Of a stretch of 64,000 nt of DNA, positions 8,502 to 16,504 are shown piece after piece (positions within the stretch are counted from its first letter, which is position 1; each line of letters starts with the position of its first letter). Under the pieces are notes generated by a model. It was not told the origin of the DNA, ran no database searches, and saw nothing but the letters and a program-made list of their open reading frames with translations. This DNA comes from JAGPUQ01 sp050250395 (GTDB taxonomy: Bacteria > Pseudomonadota > Gammaproteobacteria > Pseudomonadales > Porticoccaceae), in assembly GCA_050250395.1 (NCBI GenBank), contig JBFWOQ010000006.1, positions 40,703-104,702 on the forward strand. The letters are read 5' to 3'. The translations under genes were made by a program, and so were the position numbers.

Positions 8502-10769
8502 TCAGGCGATACCGGTGATTTCACGCGCGCCATGCGCGGCAGGCTCGATACGAAATGTCCGCATCGCATCCGCGCTCAGGGGACGGGAATACAGGAAACC
8601 CTGCGCCAATTCGCAGCCGGCAAGCACCAGCTCGGACTCTACCGCACTGCTTTCCACGCCTACGGCGGTCACCGCTTTGCCCGCCACTTTGCAAAGTGCC
8701 ACCAACGCCGGAATGAATCTCGGGTCATGCCTCGCGGGGATCTGGTTCGACAGCAACCGCTGATTGATTTTCACGGCATCGACAGGAACCTTGCCGATAT
8801 AAGCGTATTCGCCGGTATGAACGCCAAATTGGTCAATGCAAAGCCGCAGCCCCAGTTGTCGCGCACGTTCGAAGAAGATGCGGCAAAGACCTGGGCTGCG
8901 CAAATAGATTTCCTCGTCCACCTCCAGCATGATCGCGGCCGCCGGAATCCCATGTTTGGTCATCACATCAACCACCGTTTGGGGATAACGGGGATCCTTG
9001 ATCTGCGAAATGGCAATATTTATCGCTACCTGCCGGACCGGCATCCGCCAGCGTCGCCACGCCTTGAATTGCTTGGCGACCTGTTCGAGCGTCCAGGTGC
9101 CGATGGTATCGATAATACCGGCATCTTCCGCAAGACCAATGAAGTCCGCTGGATTGATACTGCCGCGACAGTGATGATCCCAGCGCAACAGCGCCTCCAC
9201 ACCCATCAGACCACCATTTTGGAGATCGATCTGCGGCTGGTAGACGATTTTCAGTTGATCGCGCCGGATCGCCAAGCGCAACTCGGATGGAAAATACAAG
9301 CCTTCGCTGTAAGACCCCAACTTCTCGGGGGCCGCCGCTTCACGGCCTTTACTCGCCGCCTTGGTTTCGTACATGGATTGGTCGGCGCATTGCATCAGGC
9401 TCTCGATACTTTCCCCGTCGTCAGGGTAAGTGGCGGCACCCACGCTCGCACGCACCTTGATCGCTCGGTCTCCGACATGAAACAGTTCTGAGAGGCAAGC
9501 GGAAATCTTGCCCTGAATGGCGGCAGCTTCCTCGTGGGGACTGTCGGCGATCACCGTAAACTCATCGCCGGCCAGCCGAGCCACCGTGTCGCTATCGCGT
9601 ACCGCCCCGAGCAATCGGCTTCCGGCCTGCCGCAGAATCTCGTCGCCTACATGATGGCCGTACTCGTCATTGATACCCTTGAAGTCATCGAGGTCGATAA
9701 AAAATATCGTCAATTGCCGCTGTTCACGGCGCGCGCGACGGAGACCTTGGTCGAGACGGTCGAGAAACAGGCGGCGATTGGGCAGATCGGTCAGGTTATC
9801 GTGCGTCGCCAGATGCCGCAGCTCATCATGGATCTTTTTGGTCTGGCTCAAGTCGGCGAAAGTAACGATGTAGTTGATGGTTTGCCCTGAGTTGTCTTTC
9901 ACTTTGCAGACAACCAACCGAACGTCGAACAGATTGCCTGACCGGTGCCGCAGCATGGTCTCGCCGTGCCAGGAGTCCACGCCATCCAATTGATCGAAGA
10001 TGCGTTGGTAGTAGTTTTCGCCCGGCGGCTTCGACAGTAACAGATCGTCGCGCTGCCCCATCGCGTCTTTCTGACTGTATCCGGTTATCGTGGTGAATGC
10101 GGCGTTCACCGCGACGACAACCCGCTGACGATCGAGCACCAGGACCGCATCGCTGGAGTGTTCCTGGAGCGCATTCCACAGGCGCGCCGTAGCCGCTTCA
10201 CTGCGACCTTGCGAAAGATCCTCGGAAATACAGGTCAATCCGCCATGCTCTCCCTCCAGGGACTGGGGGATCATTCGATGACGGTACGAAACACCGTTGA
10301 TTTCGGCCTCACCAACACTCGGCAATCCGCTCCGGGCACGTTGGACAAGCGCTGCGAGAGCGGGATTGTTCGCGGTGACCGCGTCGATGTCGCGATCAAG
10401 AAGCAGGGCTCGGGAGATCCCTTCACGGGCGGTCTCGCGGCCATACACGGCGTTCACCTGCCCGCCGCCGTCCACCTGCCAAACCGTCAGCGCCTGATCC
10501 TGCGCGATAATGGAAAGCGCATCCGTCGTCGGAGAGCCCACCAGCGCGCGCTGCCTGAGAAGGGATCTGTGCACCAGCAGTACTGCACACCAAATCGCCA
10601 GAATGACGACCCCGCCCATCAATCGGCCCGATACACCCAGCTCAAGGCCAAAAATCACGGCAATACCAACCAGCACGAAAAAGACCGTGATGAGCAGCCG
10701 CTGGGCCATCGCGCTTCGTGGTGAGTCGGGCACTGCTGGTATCCTTGGCTGTCCGTTATGCCGGTTCAC
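8502..10769 (-). CDS. Membrane PAS-GGDEF-EAL signalling protein with degenerate EAL
   Basis: A cyclic-di-GMP signalling protein of 755 residues. Two N-terminal membrane helices (about 20-67) are followed by one diverged PAS-like region and one clear PAS domain (about 195-310), then a GGDEF domain and an EAL domain. The diguanylate cyclase motif is AGDEF at about 399-403; AGDEF variants are known to be active in other bacteria. An RxxD product-inhibition site (RDSD) stands five residues upstream. In the EAL half, VEALLRW, the NIAISQ asparagine and the LEVDEE glutamate remain, but the DDFG motif is DQFG, KID is KIN, and AEGVE is AVGVE. Loss of the second metal-binding Asp and of the general-base Glu predicts no phosphodiesterase activity. 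It is a single gene with no partner nearby. Confidence 0.93.
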   Translation of the reverse strand: MNRHNGQPRIPAVPDSPRSAMAQRLLITVFFVLVGIAVIFGLELGVSGRLMGGVVILAIWCAVLLVHRSLLRQRALVGSPTTDALSIIAQDQALTVWQVDGGGQVNAVYGRETAREGISRALLLDRDIDAVTANNPALAALVQRARSGLPSVGEAEINGVSYRHRMIPQSLEGEHGGLTCISEDLSQGRSEAATARLWNALQEHSSDAVLVLDRQRVVVAVNAAFTTITGYSQKDAMGQRDDLLLSKPPGENYYQRIFDQLDGVDSWHGETMLRHRSGNLFDVRLVVCKVKDNSGQTINYIVTFADLSQTKKIHDELRHLATHDNLTDLPNRRLFLDRLDQGLRRARREQRQLTIFFIDLDDFKGINDEYGHHVGDEILRQAGSRLLGAVRDSDTVARLAGDEFTVIADSPHEEAAAIQGKISACLSELFHVGDRAIKVRASVGAATYPDDGESIESLMQCADQSMYETKAASKGREAAAPEKLGSYSEGLYFPSELRLAIRRDQLKIVYQPQIDLQNGGLMGVEALLRWDHHCRGSINPADFIGLAEDAGIIDTIGTWTLEQVAKQFKAWRRWRMPVRQVAINIAISQIKDPRYPQTVVDVMTKHGIPAAAIMLEVDEEIYLRSPGLCRIFFERARQLGLRLCIDQFGVHTGEYAYIGKVPVDAVKINQRLLSNQIPARHDPRFIPALVALCKVAGKAVTAVGVESSAVESELVLAGCELAQGFLYSRPLSADAMRTFRIEPAAHGAREITGIA

Positions 10770-10845
10770 GAGAAGCCACCTCGTGTGCGCCGAAGTATAG
10801 GCAGTGGTCGCAAGGGAAGTCAGGCCGAATCAACCCAGTGGCGTG

Positions 10846-10865
10846 AAACCGTTCCCGAACGGTTT
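10846..10865. promoter_or_regulatory. Perfect 9-bp inverted repeat upstream of the GGDEF-EAL gene
   Basis: AAACCGTTC, two bases, GAACGGTTT: both 9-base arms match exactly. It lies between the end of the acyl-CoA dehydrogenase gene (10927) and the start of the GGDEF-EAL gene (10769). There is no T-run on either side, so it is a poor terminator. The size and symmetry suit a dimeric repressor site, but no regulator can be assigned. Confidence 0.4.
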
Positions 10866-10926
10866 GAGACCCAGGTCACACCACCCCGGCACTCATTTTG
10901 TGTCACAGTGTACCGGCGGGTCCGGA

Positions 10927-12072
10927 TCAAAGGCTGCGCGCGATAACCTCCAGCATGATTTCACTGGTTCCGGCGTAGATCCTGGCAACCCGGGCGTCCG
11001 CATACATGCGACAGATGAGGTACTCGTCCATATAACCGTACCCGCCATGCATCTGCAAGCAGGTGTCCAGGACCTGCTGAAGGTGCTCGGACGTCCAGTA
11101 CTTGCACATCGCCGCGCTGGCGTTGTCCAGTTTCCCGGCCACCACGTTGAGAATACAGTGGTCCAGAAAGACCCGCGCCACTTGGGCGGTGGCCTGCGCC
11201 TCGGCAAGGCGAAACCGGGTATTTTGCAGGTCGAACAGGGACGCTCCAAACGCCGCGCGCTCTTTTACATAAGCAACGGTTTCCGCCAACGCGCCTTCCA
11301 TCATGGCGACGGACTGCACTCCGACCTGGGTTCGCTCATAGGGCAGATCCGACATCAGCTGCGCGAATCCACGGCCTTCCGCACCCCCCAACAGATTCGC
11401 GACCGGAACCCGCACGTTATCGAAGAACAGCTCGCAGGTGTCCTGGGATTTCTGCCCCATCTTGTCAAGAATGCGTCCGACCTTGAATCCGGGCAGATCC
11501 TTGGTCTCAAGCATCACGATGGACAGGCCACGGGCACCTCCTGCCGCGTCGGTGCGCACTACCAGCGCCAGCAGTTCACACAGATAGCCATTGGTGATGA
11601 ACAGCTTGGAACCGTTGATGACGTACTCATCGCCGTCGCGCGTCGCGCGGGTCTTGATCGCCTTGAGGTCGGAGCCGGTACCCGGCTCCGTCATGGCAAT
11701 GGCGCCGATCAGCTGGCCACTCGCCATCTGTGGCAGCCAGCGCCGCTTTTGTTCTTCGGTACCATGATTGAGGATGTAATGGGCCGTGATGCTGTGGACC
11801 CCCTGACCCATTCCCGACAGCCCGCGCCGCCACTGCTCCTCGAAAAATACCGCTTCGTGGCGAAAATCACCTCCACCGCCGCCGTACTGCTCGGGAATAT
11901 CCGTACACAGGAACCCCTGCTTGCCCGCCAGGCGCCAGAATGACTTGTCGAGGTGCTGCTGCTTGCGCCAGCGGTCCTCGTTGGGAACCATTTCGGTCTC
12001 GACAAACTTGCTCGCGGCGGCGCGAAAGATCGCGAGATCTTCGTCCATCCATGGCGATTGGTAACTTTGCAT
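10927..12072 (-). CDS. Acyl-CoA dehydrogenase (long-chain/isovaleryl type)
   Basis: A flavoprotein that introduces the alpha-beta double bond into an acyl-CoA, passing electrons to ETF. The 381-residue protein has the full family layout: N-terminal helices, the FAD-binding beta domain with AIAMTEPGTGSDLKAIKT and the ITNGYLCELLALV region, and a C-terminal helical domain with the cofactor segment HGGYGYMDEYLICRMYADAR. The catalytic Glu is not at the C-terminal position (YAGTSEI has Ala there); instead a Glu stands in the PYERTQVG helix, as in isovaleryl-CoA and long-chain dehydrogenases. It is on the same strand as the two hydratase genes upstream of it, giving consecutive beta-oxidation steps. 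The substrate is unknown. Confidence 0.93.
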   Translation of the reverse strand: MQSYQSPWMDEDLAIFRAAASKFVETEMVPNEDRWRKQQHLDKSFWRLAGKQGFLCTDIPEQYGGGGGDFRHEAVFFEEQWRRGLSGMGQGVHSITAHYILNHGTEEQKRRWLPQMASGQLIGAIAMTEPGTGSDLKAIKTRATRDGDEYVINGSKLFITNGYLCELLALVVRTDAAGGARGLSIVMLETKDLPGFKVGRILDKMGQKSQDTCELFFDNVRVPVANLLGGAEGRGFAQLMSDLPYERTQVGVQSVAMMEGALAETVAYVKERAAFGASLFDLQNTRFRLAEAQATAQVARVFLDHCILNVVAGKLDNASAAMCKYWTSEHLQQVLDTCLQMHGGYGYMDEYLICRMYADARVARIYAGTSEIMLEVIARSL

Positions 12073-12124
12073 CTGCTCAACCCCACTTGGTTTCTGTCCC
12101 CAAAAATCGCCCCGCGTTTGGCGT

Positions 12125-12571
12125 TTAGCGACTTGTCGAAAAAACCGCTAGCGGAGACGGCAGCTCGATCACTGCCTCACCCACCAGTTTTTCCTCGCCG
12201 ACCTGATTGGTTGCCACCAGACGAACCACCACCCGGCGGTGGGTGTCCAATTCGTCCACGTCCGTGACCTCGCCATCACACACCAGCTGCTCGCCCAGTT
12301 TGACGATGGCACCGAATTTGACCTCGAAGCTGCGGATACAGGCCTGGGGAACCCACTCCGTGACCAACTGCCCGAGATAGGCCATATTGAGCATGCCGTG
12401 GGCAAAGACATCATCCATGCCCGCGGCGCGGGCCGCGTCGGGATCGATGTGCAGGGGGTTGTGATCGTTGGACGCGCCACAAAAATACGCAAGCGTGGCG
12501 CGCGTGAGCGGCGGTTTGACAAGTCTCGGCAGGCGATCCCCTACCGTCACCGGGTCGGGAAACGGCTTCAT
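12125..12571 (-). CDS. MaoC-family enoyl-CoA hydratase subunit
   Basis: A hot-dog fold (R)-type enoyl-CoA hydratase or dehydratase of 148 residues. The hydratase-2 signature is clear: FCGASNDHNPLHIDPDAARAAG followed by FAHGMLNMAYLG, containing the Asp and His used for water addition. It overlaps the gene before it by four bases (ATGA), a FAS1-like MaoC protein, which is the arrangement seen for two-subunit hydratases such as mycobacterial HadAB and ChsH1-ChsH2. The gene after it is an acyl-CoA dehydrogenase. I infer a heterodimer acting in degradation of a bulky or long acyl-CoA; a role in fatty-acid synthesis cannot be excluded. Confidence 0.88.
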   Translation of the reverse strand: MKPFPDPVTVGDRLPRLVKPPLTRATLAYFCGASNDHNPLHIDPDAARAAGMDDVFAHGMLNMAYLGQLVTEWVPQACIRSFEVKFGAIVKLGEQLVCDGEVTDVDELDTHRRVVVRLVATNQVGEEKLVGEAVIELPSPLAVFSTSR

Positions 12572-13020
12572 TCGGCCACACCGACACCGCGGATCACGAT
12601 GGTCTTGCGGAATCGGGTGGTCAGCTCTCCCCGCTGGTTGAACGCTTCGGTTTCTTCAATGAGAAACTTGAGTTTGCCCTGGCGGCGCTGAATGAAATCG
12701 ACGATCCGGCTTTGAAACCGGATGCAGTCACCGGCGTGGATGGGGGCGAAGTAATCAAAACGCTGCTGCGCGTGCAGCATGGTGCACCAATCGATTCCGA
12801 GCGCGCGATAGCGGGCGTAGGGGTCCCGTTCACACAGGCTCAGGGTCACCGCGTAGGTGGGAGGGGCAAGAATCGAAGGGTGCCCGGCCGCTCTGGCCGC
12901 AGCCTCATCAAAGTAGACGGGATCGGTCTCGCCGACAGCCTTGGCGAAAAAGCACAACTGCCATTTTTCGACTTCGACCACCAGTTGGGGAATGGGGATA
13001 TCCACAAACTTGCTCGTCAT
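12568..13020 (-). CDS. FAS1-like MaoC dehydratase subunit (N-terminal type)
   Basis: A 150-residue hot-dog protein resembling the N-terminal half of double hot-dog hydratases. The ATG at 13020 (MTSKFVDIPIPQLVVEVEK) is preferred; the reading frame extends further upstream but without family similarity. Visible features are FFAKAVGETDPVYFDEAAARAAG and ILAPPTYAV, typical of this subfamily, which lacks the full catalytic Asp-His pair and needs a partner subunit. Its stop overlaps the start of the catalytic MaoC gene by four bases, indicating translational coupling. It is the first gene of a minus-strand operon with the MaoC and acyl-CoA dehydrogenase genes, divergent from a tetR gene. Confidence 0.88.
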   Translation of the reverse strand: MTSKFVDIPIPQLVVEVEKWQLCFFAKAVGETDPVYFDEAAARAAGHPSILAPPTYAVTLSLCERDPYARYRALGIDWCTMLHAQQRFDYFAPIHAGDCIRFQSRIVDFIQRRQGKLKFLIEETEAFNQRGELTTRFRKTIVIRGVGVAE

Positions 13021-13469
13021 ACCCTCAAGACCCAGCAGTCTGTGTCGTCCAAAGCCGGATATATACCTTATATGCGTATTCCGGCACAAGCGGGTTGCGA
13101 GTGCCGCCCATTTCCCCGAATTATCGTCAAGCCTTCCTCGCCCGGGGCACAGGTTCCGTTCAACGATGTCGGTCGCGATCGGTCGAAATACTAAACCGCT
13201 TGGTAAATCGATTGACCTTTAGTAACCGGACCTCTGGCTATGCTCTACACTAGGAGCCTGGCGGACTTGAGCGTCCGTAGCGAGGGAAAGTCCGATTTGA
13301 GGTAGATTTTGGGCAAATTTGCGGCGAATAGCGGGGACTATTCAACGAAAATTTGCCCGAAATATAACCAAATTCGGCTTTTCCGCAGTAGGGCAGTCTT
13401 AAGTCCGACAGGCTCCTAGGGCATGAGTTACGCCATCAGTTACACGAAGTTGGCCACGCAGAGGCGCTA
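13021..13469. other. Intergenic region between the hydratase operon and tetR
   Basis: A 449-base gap between divergent genes. It holds a palindromic MITE (see its own entry) and, just before it, an AT-richer stretch around 13190-13250 with TTGACC and TATGCT elements 21 bases apart, too widely spaced for a good sigma-70 promoter. ACTAAA at about 13190 and TTTAGT about 22 bases later form a weak inverted pair that could belong to a TetR-type operator. No gene is visible in either strand. Confidence 0.6.
13251..13418. mobile_element. Palindromic MITE, 168 bp
   Basis: The element has terminal inverted repeats of 18 bases with one mismatch: TAGGAGCCTGGCGGACTT on the left and the complement of AAGTCCGACAGGCTCCTA on the right. 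The inner arms are also complementary: GGGCAAATTT at 13311 pairs with AAATTTGCCC at 13349, and most of the remaining sequence pairs imperfectly, so the whole element can fold as one long hairpin. CTAG is present at both ends and may be a 4-bp target duplication of the YTAR type made by some IS5-family transposases. It has no coding capacity. This is a MITE by structure; its parent transposase is not identified. Confidence 0.85.
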
Positions 13470-14084
13470 ATGACCAAGGTTCGCTGGGGCAAAAGCATCC
13501 AGAGCAAGGACGAGCAGTACGATCTGAAACGGTCCGCCATTTTGCGCACCGCAGGCCGCCTGTTCAATCAAAAAGGCTTTCGGGAAACCTCGCTGAACGA
13601 CCTCGCGGACGAACTGCAGGTGACCAAGCCAACGCTCTACTACTATGTGGAAAACAAGGAAGACATCCTGTTCCAGTGCCTGCATACCGCCATCACGGAG
13701 CTGCTGGAACAGACCGATGCCATCCTGTGCTCGCCTGAGAACGGTGTAGAAAAGCTGGCCCGCTTCATCCACATGTTCATCGCCGTCTTCGACGACGAGT
13801 TTGGACGCTGTCTCGCGCACCCCGGCCCGGAACCCCTGTCGAGCAAATACCTCGAACAGATCGCGCCCCTTTATGTGCGTGTCGACTCCGCCATGCGCCA
13901 GATGATCGAGGACGGTATCGCCGACCAGTCCATGCGGTCCTGTAACAGCAAAATCAGCGCGTTCGCCCTGTTCGGCGCCATCAACTGGATGACCCGCTGG
14001 TACCATCCGGAGGGCGAGATGACGACCCGGGAGGTCGCTGACGCGATGGTCCAGCTTTTCTGCCAGGGCCTGATGCCGCGCTGA
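13470..14084 (+). CDS. TetR/AcrR-family transcriptional regulator
   Basis: A 204-residue repressor-type regulator. The N-terminal helix-turn-helix is clear: RSAILRTAGRLFNQKGFRETSLNDLADELQVTKPTLYYYVENKEDIL spans about 24-70, including the family LYYYVENKEDI recognition end. The C-terminal helical domain is the ligand-binding part and resembles regulators that respond to acyl-CoA thioesters (KstR2/FadR-like), though that is inference. It is divergent from the hydratase-acyl-CoA dehydrogenase operon, which is its most likely target. The MITE lies between any upstream promoter and its start codon. The ribosome-binding site (AGAGG) is weak. Confidence 0.93.
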   Translation: MTKVRWGKSIQSKDEQYDLKRSAILRTAGRLFNQKGFRETSLNDLADELQVTKPTLYYYVENKEDILFQCLHTAITELLEQTDAILCSPENGVEKLARFIHMFIAVFDDEFGRCLAHPGPEPLSSKYLEQIAPLYVRVDSAMRQMIEDGIADQSMRSCNSKISAFALFGAINWMTRWYHPEGEMTTREVADAMVQLFCQGLMPR

Positions 14085-14125
14085 AATTCGGGTCTCTCAC
14101 CTTTTTGTAGTCTGGATCGACGCCC

Positions 14126-14446
14126 TCAGTTGCGCAGATAGACGGCGGCGATCTTCTCCATCTCCGTCGCCATTTCAAAATCCAGCGTGGTGATGCCCTT
14201 GGACCTATGGGTCAGAAGGTCGATTTCGACCACATTCCAGACGTTCGTCCACTTCGGATGATGGCTCATCACTTCGCACACCAGCGCGGTCTGGGCCATG
14301 AACCCGAAAGCGGCGCTGAAACTTGGAAACTTGTAGCGTCGGTGCAGCTTTCCGTCCGCGATGATCCAGGCCTCTAGCGCCGAATCGTTGAGATCCTTCA
14401 GCTTGCCGGCCAACTGGTCTTGATCGATCAGTGCATCTTTTTTCAT
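14126..14446 (-). CDS. phhB: 4a-hydroxytetrahydrobiopterin dehydratase (PCD/PhhB)
   Basis: Dehydrates the carbinolamine form of the pterin cofactor after aromatic amino-acid hydroxylation. The 106-residue protein carries the complete signature HHPKWTNVWNVVEIDLLTH with following GITTLDFEMA. The start at 14446 is chosen because it is preceded by a strong GAGGAGGAG ribosome-binding site and gives the family length. No phenylalanine hydroxylase gene is in the window, so either it lies elsewhere or the protein has another pterin-related role. It follows the double-CMD gene on the same strand with 67 bases between. Confidence 0.93.
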   Translation of the reverse strand: MKKDALIDQDQLAGKLKDLNDSALEAWIIADGKLHRRYKFPSFSAAFGFMAQTALVCEVMSHHPKWTNVWNVVEIDLLTHRSKGITTLDFEMATEMEKIAAVYLRN

Positions 14447-14513
14447 GGTCTCCTCCTCATCAAATCTGGTTTTGCCAACCGTGCTGCGACTGGCTCGGCG
14501 CAACCCGCGACAC

Positions 14514-15476
14514 TCAGGGACTGGCTGTATGCTCGATGACCTTGCGAATACCCTCCACCGCCAGGGGCGCGCCCGCATAGGCAAACACCGTGAGCATCAC
14601 TTCCTCGAGTTCGGTCTTGGTAACTCCATGGCGCAGGGCCGCGGGTACATGGATATCCAGTTCATCGGCGCGCCCGAGTGCCGCCAGAACCGATACCACC
14701 AAGAGGCTGCGGTCGCGGCGGGACAGTTGCGGCCTTGCCCAGATTTCCCCGAACGCGAAGTCGACACCGGCATCGGCTAACGGACCCAATTTGCCCGCGA
14801 TGCCCTCGAGAAGCTTCCCGGCATCCGCCGACTCCTGGCCGGACAGACGTGTCATCACCGCGATGGAGCGGGCGCGCCGTTGCTCGCCCGTCAAGCGCTC
14901 GGCGGGCGCGACAGGCGGCGGGTGCCCCATCTTCGCCAGCAAGCGGTTGGTTTCCGCCATGGCGTCAAGGGCACGGGGAAAACCCGCATAACCACTCAGG
15001 TGAACGAAAACTTCCCTGATCTCCTCCGCGGTCAGCCCGTTCCTGATTCCCCCAGGGACGTAATAGGCAAGCTGGTTGGTCTGGTGGATTGCGCCCAAAA
15101 TCGCCAGCACCACGAGATTGCGGTCGCGCCGGCTGAGCTGTTCCCGACTCCAGATTTCGCCCATTACGAAGTCGACGGCGAAGGTGCCCAAGGCGCCATT
15201 CTCGCGTTCCAGCGTCGTCGCCAGCTCGGCCGCTGCCGTGACCGAGGTGCCGGTCAGGGCACTCAGGGAGCGCAACCCCTGCTCCCGGCGCACTGTTTGA
15301 TCTTTTGCCGCAAGGCCGGAGAGCGCGGCATCGGGGGCAGCGACGACTAATCCCGGCAACGCGAGCGTCGCAGTGAGCAGGATTCCTTGTGCCAATCCGA
15401 TCAGGGTAACGCCGTGGCCAATCGCCGCGCGCGAGTTGATTTTTCGTGAATGAATTTTCACGGGTTCCATCGTCAT
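14514..15476 (-). CDS. Exported protein with two carboxymuconolactone-decarboxylase-fold domains
   Basis: A 320-residue protein with an N-terminal hydrophobic stretch (GVTLIGLAQGILLTATLALPGLVVA) that ends in an Ala-rich site and looks like a signal peptide. The mature part is an internal duplication: each half has the CMD core, first FVMGEIWSREQLSRRDRNLVVLAIL then FAFGEIWARPQLSRRDRSLLVVSVL, followed by HVP/YVPGGIRNGLT-type helices. Neither half has the CxxC pair of AhpD-like peroxidases. The CMD family includes decarboxylases of aromatic catabolism, but these residues do not show which reaction. A secreted double CMD protein is uncommon. It lies within the acyl-CoA/SDR cluster. Confidence 0.85.
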   Translation of the reverse strand: MTMEPVKIHSRKINSRAAIGHGVTLIGLAQGILLTATLALPGLVVAAPDAALSGLAAKDQTVRREQGLRSLSALTGTSVTAAAELATTLERENGALGTFAVDFVMGEIWSREQLSRRDRNLVVLAILGAIHQTNQLAYYVPGGIRNGLTAEEIREVFVHLSGYAGFPRALDAMAETNRLLAKMGHPPPVAPAERLTGEQRRARSIAVMTRLSGQESADAGKLLEGIAGKLGPLADAGVDFAFGEIWARPQLSRRDRSLLVVSVLAALGRADELDIHVPAALRHGVTKTELEEVMLTVFAYAGAPLAVEGIRKVIEHTASP

Positions 15477-15549
15477 GTTCCGTTCCTGCTTTTTATCGGA
15501 TGTTGTGCCGTGGCATTGGAATTATCGATCGCCAGTACCGTTACGGGGA

Positions 15550-16332
15550 TCAATCCCACATCAGACCGCCATCCACATTCCACGACTGGCCGGTAACATT
15601 GCGCGCTTCGTCGGAGCCGAGAAATACCGCCAGATCGGCAATATCGTCGGGCTCGTTGGAGCGTCCGATGGGAATATTGCCATCGAAGGCCGTCATCACT
15701 TCCGTTTCCAGACGCCCGGCCGCCTCGGCGCGTTCGCGGACCACCTGATAATAAAGGTCGGTACGGGTCACGCCGGGGCAAATGGCATTGACATTGATGT
15801 TGTGCCGACCCAGCGCGTGGGCGGCGATCCGGGTCATCGCGATCACCGCGCCCTTGGAGCCCGCGTAGGCGATGTTCGAGGTACCGGGATAGCCTTTCCC
15901 CGCAATGGAAGCGATGTTGACGATGCGTCCACCGCCGCGCTCGCGCATGGCTGCCGCCGTGGCCTGCATGCAGAAGAACAGACCGCGCGCGTTGACCCGA
16001 TGAATCGCATCCCAGTCCTCCGGGCGCACCGAGAAAAAATCGATGTTGCGGGTAACGGCGGCATTGTTCACCAGAATATCCAGTGCATCATGGGTCTCCG
16101 CCACCCGCCGAATCAGCGCGGCTACCGCATCGGTGTCACCCATATCGACCATCATGGCCTCGGCTTCACCGTCGGCGGCGCGAATCTCCGCAACCACCTC
16201 GTCCGCCATCGCAACATCGATATCGACCACCACGACATAGGCACCCTCAGCGGCAAACCGCCGCGCGATGGCCCTGCCAATGCCGCGCCCAGCACCCGTC
16301 ACCACCGCAACCTGACTCCACAAACGTGCCAT
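15550..16332 (-). CDS. SDR-family NAD(P)-dependent oxidoreductase
   Basis: A classical short-chain dehydrogenase of 260 residues. It shows the nucleotide-binding TGAGRGIG near the N-terminus, NNAA, and the catalytic YAGSK (YxxxK) with an upstream Ser in the IASIAG strand. An acidic residue (VVVDIDV) after the second strand favours NAD(H). The ATG at 16332 is selected since the Rossmann fold begins immediately after it. It is divergent from a second SDR gene and adjacent to the TetR/hydratase cluster; the substrate is probably a hydroxyacyl-CoA or cyclic alcohol, but this is inference. Confidence 0.92.
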   Translation of the reverse strand: MARLWSQVAVVTGAGRGIGRAIARRFAAEGAYVVVVDIDVAMADEVVAEIRAADGEAEAMMVDMGDTDAVAALIRRVAETHDALDILVNNAAVTRNIDFFSVRPEDWDAIHRVNARGLFFCMQATAAAMRERGGGRIVNIASIAGKGYPGTSNIAYAGSKGAVIAMTRIAAHALGRHNINVNAICPGVTRTDLYYQVVRERAEAAGRLETEVMTAFDGNIPIGRSNEPDDIADLAVFLGSDEARNVTGQSWNVDGGLMWD

Positions 16333-16504
16333 CGGATCTCCCGCGAGCAATCCACGCCCGGAACTGTCGGCTGGCGGTATCATGGTGGCAGACTCCCACG
16401 GTGTCAAAATACCCCGCGCGACGCGAATGGCTTCGCGCGCGCCGGGATCGCCGACACTGCCGTCCGATTTTCATCGCTTCTTTACCCAGCCTGGAGGAAA
16501 CACC

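Noticed and set aside
12568..13089. Longer start of the FAS1-like hydratase gene at 13089
   Set aside because: The added residues have no family likeness; the ATG at 13020 begins just before the conserved domain.
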